Shown: positions 24,601 through 34,380 of the stretch, in pieces | How positions within the stretch are numbered: the first letter of the stretch is position 1 | How the letters are laid out: every line of letters begins with the position of its first letter | Assembly (NCBI GenBank): GCA_936450465.1 | Contig: OW388302.1 | Location: 57,848,459 to 57,912,458 of the forward strand | Reading direction: 5' to 3' | DNA from: Gibbula magus | Lineage: Eukaryota; Mollusca; Gastropoda; Trochida; Trochidae | Length of the DNA stretch: 64,000 nt | Made by a program: the position numbers and the translations under genes | The notes under the pieces: model-generated | What the model saw: the letters and a program-made list of their open reading frames with translations, nothing else | The model's database searches: none | Told to the model about the DNA's origin: nothing

Positions 24601-27600
24601 ATATCCAATATCAGATGAATTATGACTGGGCCACTAATGACAGCCCATGTCCATATAAAGATATTCATTTATCTCAGCTGTCATATATCCAATATCAGAT
24701 GAATTATGACTGGTCCACTAATGACAGACCATGTCCATATAAAGATATTCATTTATCCCATCTGTTATCTATCCAATATCAGATGAATTATGACTGGTCC
24801 ACTAGTGACAGACCATGTCCATAGAAAGATATTCATTTATCCCATCTGTTATCTATCCAATATCAGATGAATTATGACTGGTCCACTAATGACAGACCAT
24901 GTCCATAGAAAGATATTAAATAATCCCATCTGTCATCTATCCAATATCAGATGAATTATGACTGGTCCACTAATGACAGACCATGTCCATAGAAAGATAT
25001 TAATTTATCCCATCTGTCATCTATCCAATATCAGATGAATTATGACTGGTCCACTAATGACAGACCATGTCCATAGAAATATATTAATTTATCCCATCTG
25101 TCATCTATCCAATATCAGATGAATTATGACTGGTCCACTAATGACAGACCATGTCCATAGAAAGATGTTCATTTATCCCATCTGTCGTCTATCGAATATC
25201 AGATGAATTATGACTGGTCCACTAATGACAGACCATGTCCATAGAAAGATATTCATTTATCCCATCTGTCATCTATCCAATATCAGATGAATTATGACTG
25301 GTCCACTAATGACAGACCATGTCCATAGAAAGATGTTCATTTATCCCATCTGTCATCTATCCAATATCAGATGAATTATGGCTGGTCCACTAATGACAGG
25401 CCATGTCCATATAAAGATATTCATTTATCCCATCTGTCGTCTATCCAATATCAGATGGATTATGACTGGTCCACTAATGACAACCCTGTCCATAGAAAGA
25501 TGTTCATTTATCCCATCTGTCGTCTATCCAATATCAGATGAATTATGTCTGGTCCACTAATGACAGGCCATGTCCATATAAAGATATTCATTTATCCCAT
25601 CTGTCGTCTATCCAATATCAGATGAATTGTGACTGGTCCACTAATGACAGACCATGTCCATAGAAAGATATTAATTCATCCCATCTGTCGTCTATCCAAT
25701 ATCAGATGAATTGTGACTGGTCCACTAATGACAGGCCATGTCCATAGAAAGATATTCATTTACCCATCTGTCATCTATCCACTATCAGATGAATTATGAC
25801 TGGTCCACTAATGACAGGCCATGTCCATATAAAGATATTCATTTATCCCATCTGTCGTCTATCCACTATCAGATGAATTGTGACTGGTCCACTAGTGACA
25901 GGCCATGTCCATATAAAGATATTCATTTATCCCATCTGTCGTCTATCCAATATCAGATGGATTATGACTGGTCCACTAATGACAACCCTGTCCATAGAAA
26001 GATGTTCATTTATCCCATCTGTCGTCTATCCAATATCAGATGAATTATGACTGGTCCACTAATGACAGGCCATGTCCATATAAAGATATTCATTTATCCC
26101 ATCTGTCGTCTATCCAATATCAGATGAATTGTGACTGGTCCACTAATGACAGACCATGTCCATAGAAAGATATTAATTCATCCCATCTGTCGTCTATCCA
26201 ATATCAGATGAATTGTGACTGGTCCACTAATGACAGGCCATGTCCATAGAAAGATATTCATTTACCCATCTGTCATCTATCCAATATCAGATGAATTATG
26301 ACTGGTCCACTAATGACAGGCCATGTCCATATAAAGATATTCATTTATCTCATCTGTCATATATCCACTATCAGATGAATTATGACTGGTCCACTAATGA
26401 CAGATCATGTCCATATAAAAATATTCATTTACCCATCTGTCATCTATCCAATATCAGATGAATTATGACTGGTCCACTAATGACAGGCCATGTCCATATA
26501 AAGATGTTCATTTATCCCATCTGTCATCTATCCAATATCAGATGAATTATGACTGGTCCACTAATGACAGACCATGTCCATAGAAAGATATTCATTTATC
26601 CCATCTGTCATATATCCACTATCAGATGAATTATGACTGGTCCACTAGTGACAGACCATGTCCATAGAAAGATGTTCATTTATCTCATCTGTCATCTATC
26701 CAATATCAGATGAATTATGACTGGTCCACTAATGACAGACCATGTCCATAGAAAGATATTCATTTATCCCATCTGTCATATATCCAATATCAGATGGATT
26801 ATGACTGGTCCACTAGTGACAGACCATGTCCATAGAAAGATATTCATTTATCCCATCTGTCATATATCCACTATCAGATGAATTATGACTGGTCCACTAG
26901 TTACAGACCATGTCCATAGAAAGATGTTCATTTATCTCATCTGTCATCTATCCAATATCAGATGAATTATGACTGGTCCACTTATGACAGACCATGTCCA
27001 TAGAAAGATATTCATTTATCCCATCTGTCATATATCCAATATCAGATGAATTATGACTGGTCCACTAATGACAGACCATGTCCATAGAAAGATATTCATT
27101 TATCTCATCTGTTATCTATCCACTATCAGATGAATTATGACTGGTCCACTAATGAAAGACCAAGTCCATATAAAGATATTCATTTATCCCATCTGTCATA
27201 TATCCGCTATCAGATGAGTTATGATTGGTCCACTAATGAAAGACCTAGTCCATATAAAAATATTCATTTATCTCATCTGTCATATATCCACTATCAGATG
27301 AATTATGACTGGTCCACTAATGACAGACCATGTCCATAGAAAGATATTAATTTATCCCATCTGTCATCTATCCAATATCAAATGAATTATGACTGGTCCA
27401 CTAATGACAGACCATGTCCATAGAAAGATGTTAATTTATCCCATCTGTCGTCTATCGAATATCAGATGAATTATGACTGGTCCACTAATGACAGACCATG
27501 TCCATAGAAAGATGTTCATTTATCCCATCTGTCATCTATCCAATATCAGATGAATTATGACTGGTCCACTAATGACAGACCATGTCCATATGAAGATGTT

Positions 27601-27843
27601 CATTTATCCCATCTGTCATATATCCAATATCAGATGAATTATGACTGGGCCACTAATGACAGCCCATGTCCATATAAAGATATTCATTTATCTCAGCTGT
27701 CATATATCCAATATCAGATGAATTATGACTGGTCCACTAATGACAGACCATGTCCATATAAAGATATTCATTTATCCCATCTGTTATCTATCCAATATCA
27801 GATGAATTATGACTGGTCCACTAGTGACAGACCATGTCCATAG
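21630..27843. repeat. Large duplicated blocks within the 84-bp array
   Basis: The frame blocks at 21630 and 22132 recur at 25738 and 26240 (offset 4108 for both). The block at 24531-24824 recurs at 27550-27843 (offset 3019 = 36 x 84 minus 5). Within the first part, 22132 and 22801 repeat at 669 bp (8 x 84 minus 3). The later copy is about 14 units shorter in the middle, so segmental duplication was followed by loss. Confidence 0.8.
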
Positions 27844-29051
27844 AAAGATATTCATTTATCCCATCTGTTATCTATCCAATATCAGATGAATTATGACTGG
27901 TCCACTAATGACAGACCATGTCCATAGAAAGATATTAAATAATCCCATCTGTCATCTATCCAATATCAGATGAATTATGACTGGTCCACTAATGACAGAC
28001 CATGTCCATAGAAAGATATTAATTTATCCCATCTGTCATCTATCCAATATCAGATGAATTATGACTGGTCCACTAATGACAGACCATGTCCATAGAAATA
28101 TATTAATTTATCCCATCTGTCATCTATCCAATATCAGATGAATTATGACTGGTCCACTAATGACAGACCATGTCCATAGAAAGATGTTCATTTATCCCAT
28201 CTGTCGTCTATCGAATATCAGATGAATTATGACTGGTCCACTAATGACAGACCATGTCCATAGAAAGATATTCATTTATCCCATCTGTCATCTATCCAAT
28301 ATCAGATGAATTATGACTGGTCCACTAATGACAGACCATGTCCATAGAAAGATATTCATTCATCCCATCTGTTATCTATCCACTATCAGATGAATTATGA
28401 CTGGTCCACTAGTGACAGACCATGTCCATAGAAAGATATTCATTTATCTCATCTGTTATCTATCCACTATCAGATGAATTATGACTGGTCCACTAATGAA
28501 AGACCAAGTCCATAGAAAGATATTCATTTATCTCATCTGTCATCTATCCAATATCAGATGAATTATGACTGGTCCACTAATGACAGACCATGTCCATAGA
28601 AAGATGTTCATTTATCTCATCTGTCATCTATCCAATATTGGATGAATTATGACTGGTCCACTAATGACAGACCATGTCCATAGAAAGATGTTCATTTATC
28701 CCATCTGTCATCTATCCAATATCAGATGAATTATGACTGGGCCACTAATGACAGACCATGTCCATAGAAAGATATTCATTTATCCCATCTGTTATCTATC
28801 CAATATCAGATGAATTATGAGTGGTCCACTAATGACAGACCATGTCCATAGAAAGATATTCATTTATCCCATCTGTCATCTATCCAATATCAGATGAATT
28901 ATGAGTGGTCCACTAATGACAGACCATGTCCATAGAAAGATGTTCATTTATCCCATCTGTCATATATCCAATATCAGATGAATTATGGCTGGTCCACTAA
29001 TGACAGGCCATGTCCATATAAAGATGTTCATTTATCCCATCTGTCATCTAT

Positions 29052-30033
29052 GTGCCAGATCACTCTTACACAATCTCAGTTTTGAGGGTACAGCGGTTCT
29101 GGAGGTGAAGTAAAACATGTGAAACAATTAACGAACTCTGGATGTCAGACACTGGAATATACATAAAGCCCATACCATATGCCCATTTTCATTTCAGGCC
29201 TGATGAGCTAAAGAGCCACAGTTTCAGCGAATTTTCGCTAATAATTTCACTAATGACAGACCATTTTCATTTAAATACCTTTATATCTTATCTGTCACGT
29301 ATGAAATAACATATGAACAATGACTGTAAGTTTTTTTTTCTAATCGTGAATATCGTACCTCTTTACCAGTCAACTGTTGTTTTATTTTATTTTTGATTGA
29401 ATTTTGGCTGGTCAGTAGGCATTCTGATAGTGATCTCTCATACCTATATACACTTTGTGCTCTTTGCATATCTGTTGTTTTAATGAGAAAATACTTGAAA
29501 TCGTATTAAAAAAACAAGATAATTTTAAAACTCCACCCTAATAATCAGACTGAGAGCCAGGTTTATTCAGTAAAGAAGTCTAAGATCCATAATACAGTAA
29601 CATAAGTCAAAGAGTGTGTCCAGTAAGCCATTACAGCCTGCATCCTGGAATTCAGATATACAATATTTTGAATATATAACCTACCCATTCTTATTTTGAA
29701 AAAGATTAACAAAGAAGTGCTTTAAGTATGGTGATTTAGTGAATAATAATCGGCATAGACGACCATGCATTTAAGTGTTTCCAAAGCACAAGAAAACATG
29801 TCAGTGACAGGAAGGGATGTATCTGTTACTGAGGAAAGATTCCAGAAAGGTCAAACGCCATTGTCATTTTTTCAAACTGGTATCTTCGTTTTGCATTTAG
29901 TGCTCAGGGATTCTAAAGTTATGTGATATTTTCAAGACCAAATGCAATACAAACTATTTCATATCCAAACTGTTTGAAATTCAAATAATCTGAATAACTG
30001 AGAAAATGGTCCCCGCATTTTCTTACATTACAG
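29052..30033 (+). other. 3' part of the intron, with a stray 84-bp monomer remnant
   Basis: No exon is recognisable between the array and the ankyrin exon. A diverged piece of the 84-bp unit (CACTAATGACAGACCATTTT at about 29248, then CTTATCTGTCACG) lies about 200 bp beyond the array edge. A GCCTGATGAGC-AAAGAGCCACAG stretch near 29199 resembles words at about 6421. The intron ends with the good acceptor TTTTCTTACATTACAG at 30033. Confidence 0.55.
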
Positions 30034-31259
30034 AAGAGAAGAAATCTAGCCAGAAAGGCATTGCTGGTCCGTGTCTTGATGAAGATTTCATTGAGGCATG
30101 TGACTATGGGACTGTGGACAAGGTGCAGAAACGGGTGCTACAGGGTTTAGTGGATATCAACTGTCGCCACTTTAGCGGGCTGACGTGTGTTATGATAGCA
30201 GCGCAGGAAAACTACACAGAAATATTTGACTTTCTTGTACAACACAAGTGTGATCTGTTGGCTGCGGATGACGACAATAAAACCGTGTTGCATTATGCTT
30301 GTATTTGTAATAGTATGTACATAGCTCGGCAACTGGTAGATGACGATAAGATTGACGTTAACTGGAGAGATACATTTATGAAAACTCCTCTGATGTATGT
30401 AGAAAGCACACCGCTTATGGAGTTGTTGAAGGGGAGAGGAGCAGATTTTAAAGCAGTGGATGAAGAAGAAAATAACATCCTACATTTGGCTTGTGGAGCT
30501 GGAAATGCCGAGATGGTAAAATTTATCCTGTCAAATGATATCCTTGACATCAACTGTAGGGGGCAGTTTGGGCAGACTCCTGTCATGTTTGCTGTAAGTG
30601 ATGGACACTTACCTCTTGTAAAAGTGTTAAAGGCCCTTGGGGCTGATATGAAATCAGTAAATGCCTATAACAACAGCCTTCTACACGAGGCGTGTGCACA
30701 TGCTGGTCTGCCGATGGTTAAGTACATCATGTCACTTGGCATCATTGATATGGAAAGAAAAGGAGAGTATGGGTGAACTCCTATGATGGTTGCTGTGCGA
30801 AATGTAAACCTAGAGGTAGCAGACATGCTGAGGAACAAAGGAGCTGACATTAATACAGCTGACAAGGACGGCAACAACATCCTCCATCTGGCTTGTAAAA
30901 GTAGTGTACTCAAGTGTTTGACGTATGTTATGTCCTTGAATAGATTCGATGTAGACTGTAGAGGAGAGCATGGGAGAACCGCTATAATGTTGGCTGTTGA
31001 GCACCAGAACAAAGATTGTGTCTATGTGCTCGTGCTACGATACAGAGCCAATATCAAAACATTAGATGATGACGGCAACAATCTCCTCCATATCGCCTGT
31101 CAAACAGGTGGTATATCTATGGTCAAATATCTGGCCAATTGGAAGATATTCAGCTCCTATTGCAGGATGAGAGACAAGAACGGAGACACCCCCATACAGT
31201 TAGCAAGGAAATATGAGCATGATGACATTGTGACATTCTTCAAATCACGAGGATATTAA
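30034..31259 (+). CDS. Ankyrin-repeat exon (about 12 repeats), interrupted by an in-frame TGA
   Basis: After the acceptor TTTTCTTACATTACAG, the bases AA complete the G left by exon 1 (GAA). The frame then reads 247 codons to TGA at 30774. The same frame resumes without a shift for 160 more codons to TAA at 31257. Ankyrin repeats (helix-turn-helix protein-binding units) are plain: about twelve, alternating between a D-x-x-x-N-N-x-L-H-x-A-C type and a G-x-x-G-x-T-P-x-M-x-A-V type. Repeat 4 is about three residues short. INCRG-like turns recur. No membrane segment is visible. The stop falls in repeat 8 (GEYG-stop-TPMM) where sister repeats have R or Q, so CGA to TGA is the simplest cause. The product is a truncated 328-residue protein, or the gene is a pseudogene or read through. 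An ATG at 30006 precedes the acceptor and is probably not used. Confidence 0.8.
30774..30776 (+). other. In-frame premature TGA in ankyrin repeat 8
   Basis: The context is GGG TGA ACT. Frame and homology are intact on both sides (T-P-M-M-V-A-V continues the repeat). The equivalent codon encodes R in repeat 10 and Q in repeat 6. It is not the TGA-CTA context favoured for stop-codon readthrough. It could be a consensus error, an allele or an inactivating mutation. Confidence 0.85.
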
Positions 31260-31592
31260 AGGAACAATAGTAACAATGTAACAAGTATTGTTAAACGTAT
31301 CCTATTTAGACAATAACTAACGAGTGATGGGGAATGACATATTATCTTTCCTGAGTCATATTATTACGTAATTCTCGAGCTGTGGGACCAGGGAACATTA
31401 ATCTGTAACTACCCGTCACGAGTTGGTTATTGTTATATTACTCATGTAAATTCATATTCAAAAAGTCGAGGGACATAGAGTGACCTTGAAGAGATGGCTA
31501 AAATGCTACGAAACCTATGCTTGATATCCACATGTGTATGACGTGGATTCACTACTCTAGTATCTATTCTTGTGTGCAAAAATGAATGTCAC

Positions 31593-31598
31593 AATAAA
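31593..31598 (+). terminator. Candidate poly(A) signal AATAAA
   Basis: AATAAA lies 334 bp after the TAA at 31257-31259, the first good hexamer downstream. It gives a plausible short 3' UTR for the ankyrin exon. Confidence 0.5.
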
Positions 31599-31599
31599 A

Positions 31600-33515
31600 G
31601 GTAAATGTCGATGTTGCTAAAATTTTTTATTTCTTCACATTGCTATTTTGCATATTGCTAGTTTTGAGATATAGGTCATTACACATTTCATTTCAAAAGG
31701 TTGTCCACGCTCAAAAGCAAGTTGGCTGAAACCAAAAACTGCTGTTAAACATTACCATCGACATTGTAACGTTATAGACACTCCCGCCTATCACTGGCCT
31801 TTTGAAATTTTCGGACAAAGTAAGTGCATCTTTCTAACTTCCATGTGTTGGCTAATGACAACTACGGGAAACAAATAAAACGTGTTATATACACAAGACA
31901 GTCTCTTAGTTACCAGTGGGAAATGTTAGAAATTGTAGTTCCCAATGAAATCGTTTGTTTTCTGTGTCCATCTTCCCATATGGGTCATATTCCTCCAATA
32001 GATACCCCACGTGGACTGTGTATTTCTAACAATCCAAATACAGAGATTGCTTCTGGTCTGACATCACGGATAATTACATATACCTACTGAAAATGATTTG
32101 ATGACGTCATATGATCTTAAAGCTTCGGCTTTAGATCCGGAAATCGTTTCAATAACATGCTCTACCCGTTAAATTTGATTGGCCGAAACTTTTCCTGATA
32201 AATTTACTAACTTCTACACATAAGCATCGTCTCACACATGCAATAGAGTTGCTCCTCATTAGAACATGTTCGTCTTGTTTGTCTAATCATCTTCTAAATG
32301 CCTCTCATAGATGTTTCGGAACCAATCAAAGCACGTCAGGAATATGTCATGAAAGTTGAAGATATTGAGTACGGTATAACACACAATTGTCATGGATTTA
32401 TTCTTTTTTAAACATGTGATTAATAACGGGGAATTTCATCAAAATTGATCCACTATCCAACTTCGATGTTGAAACGGTCAACTCAGTACCAGATAACCTC
32501 CTCACCTCCATTGCACTAGTAGGCCACAACAGGCTGGGCTGGGAAATTAATAAGTATTGCATAATGCTAAGTAACAGGGGGGTCATATGACAGGTGGGGA
32601 GCTTGTTCTTGCAACACACCACACTCATGCCTGTCAGGCCTCTCTCCCCCCCCCCCCCCCCCCCCTCCCTCTTTTCACTCTTGTGTCCTTGTAGGGATTG
32701 TAATTGGGAGGATCACCTTTTCTTTGCAGGAACTGTGATACTTGGACAACCAATTTTATCAAACTTTAGTACCTCAAGGTTTTTTAGGAGATTTTTCAGG
32801 GCTAGGGATTGTGAAATATGTTAAGTCTAACACTTAGACTCTGAAAACACAATTTCTCTCCATCCTTTTCCTCCCTCCTCGGTATGCAGAGGGGTGGGGT
32901 GGGTCTCAAAATTCAAATCTAACATAAAAAGCAATTAAATTGTGTCTACATACATTTAAAATTGACATTGCAAATACAGTACAGTACTAAGGTGTTAACC
33001 GTTTGTGAGCAAGACTAAACACTTAAAGATGTCATTGGTCTAAGATAGTTTGTGCATTATAATTGAGTTAAAGCTCGGATTATTCTTACCACCTTAAATC
33101 CTGCCTACTTCTCTTACAACCTCCACAAGTATTGCAAATGAATGAAATGGTACATGATTAAGCTTTTGGTATTTTAATGCTGTGTTCATCCACTATTCCA
33201 GCAGTCCATAGAGTAACTTGCTTACAATCGGATTCAGGCCAGAGGAGGTGTCAAAATATGATAGAAGGGCTCTTTATTTGTCATTTTGCTTCACGGTCTC
33301 GACCTCTGAAAGTATCTCTACAAGGTCGTACAATTTCTCGTTATCCTTGCTTGTCAACCTGGGAAATTTAAGTTTGCTAGCCTGGGTGTGGGTGCTGCTT
33401 CAATGACCTCTGGAGAACCATACCTCTCGTTAAGACTGTCCTTCACACGGTGGAGTCCCCTCTGAGTGCCATGAACGTTCCTTCTCTTAAGCTGAAAGAA
33501 TGTCTACACGAGTGA
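31600..33515. other. Intergenic DNA; no gene supported
   Basis: Short ORFs here lack domains. Points of note are a TGACGTCA palindrome (CRE/ATF-type) at 32102-32109, an adjacent hairpin GATCTTAAAGC-TTCG-GCTTTAGATC at 32113-32137 with one bulged T, and a 20-base C run at 32646-32665 liable to sequencing error. Confidence 0.55.
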
Positions 33516-34380
33516 TGTCCAAGCAACTTCACTAAAAGGCCCTACTCCTCACTTGCTGATACATGTAGCTCCTCCAAGCCACTTCATTAAAAGGCCCTAC
33601 TCCTCACTTGCTGATACATGTAGCTCCTCCAAGCCACTTCACTAAAAGGCACTACTCCTCACTTGCTGATACCTGTAGCTCCTCCAAGCCATTTCACTAA
33701 AAGGCCCTACTCCTCACTTGCTGATACTTGTAGCTCCCTCAAGCCACTTCACTAAACGGCCCTACTCCTCACTTGCTGATACATGTAGCTCCTCCAAGCC
33801 ACTTCAGTAAAAGGCCCTACTCCTCACTTGCTGATACATGTAGCTCCTCAAAGCCACTTCACTAAAAGGCCCTACTCCTCACTTGCTGATACATGTAGCT
33901 CCTCCAAGCCACTTCAGTAAAAGGCCCTACTCCTCACTTGCTGATACATGTAGCTCCTCCAAGCCACTTCACTAAAAGGCCCTACTAATCACTTGCTGAT
34001 ACATGTAGCTCCTTCAAGCCACTTCACTAAAAGGCACTATTCCTCACTTGCTGATACCTGTAGCTCCGTCAAGCCACTTCACTAAAAGGCACTACTCCTC
34101 ACTTGCTGATACATGTAGCTCCTACAAGCCACTTCACTAAAAGGCCCTACTCCTCATTTGCTGATACATGTAGCTCCTTCAAGCCACTTCACTAAAAGGC
34201 CCTACTCCTCACTTGCTGATACATGTAGCTCCTCCAAGCCACTTCACTAAAAGGCACTACTCCTCACTTGCTGATACCTGTAGCTCCTCCAAGCCACTTC
34301 ACTAAAAGGCCCTACTCCTCACTTGCTGATACATGTAGCTCCTCCAAGCCACTTCACTAAAAGGCACTACTTCTCACTTG

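Larger units (their letters stand above)
14928..29051. repeat. 84-bp satellite array (about 168 copies) inside the intron
   Basis: The unit is 84 bp and contains CAGATGAATTATGACTGG, TCCACTAATGACAGGCCATG, a TCCATATAAAGATATTCA segment and CATCTGTCATCTATCC. Because 84 is divisible by 3, one frame stays open over many units (28 residues per unit, MNYDWSTNDRPCPY and onward), with the longest runs 433 and 672 codons. The frame is closed by 83-bp units (GACAACCCTGTCC or TTTACCCATCTG variants, each one base short) and by a CCATAG class that replaces CCATAT. Each unit carries TCATCTG and CAGATGA 15 nt apart, a hairpin and a pair of E-boxes. The array is bounded by the signal-peptide exon and the ankyrin exon, so it is probably transcribed as intron. 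Confidence 0.97.

Noticed and set aside
14928..29051. CRISPR-like array
   Set aside because: The units are contiguous with no unique spacers, and the genome is eukaryotic.
30006..30033. ATG at 30006 as the start of the ankyrin protein
   Set aside because: The following bases form a pyrimidine-rich tract and AG acceptor, and the exon phase fits exon 1. The peptide MVPAFSYITE is probably intron translation.
30774..30776. Selenocysteine codon
   Set aside because: Ankyrin repeats have no known selenocysteine, the position aligns with R or Q, and no SECIS-like element was identified in the short 3' UTR.
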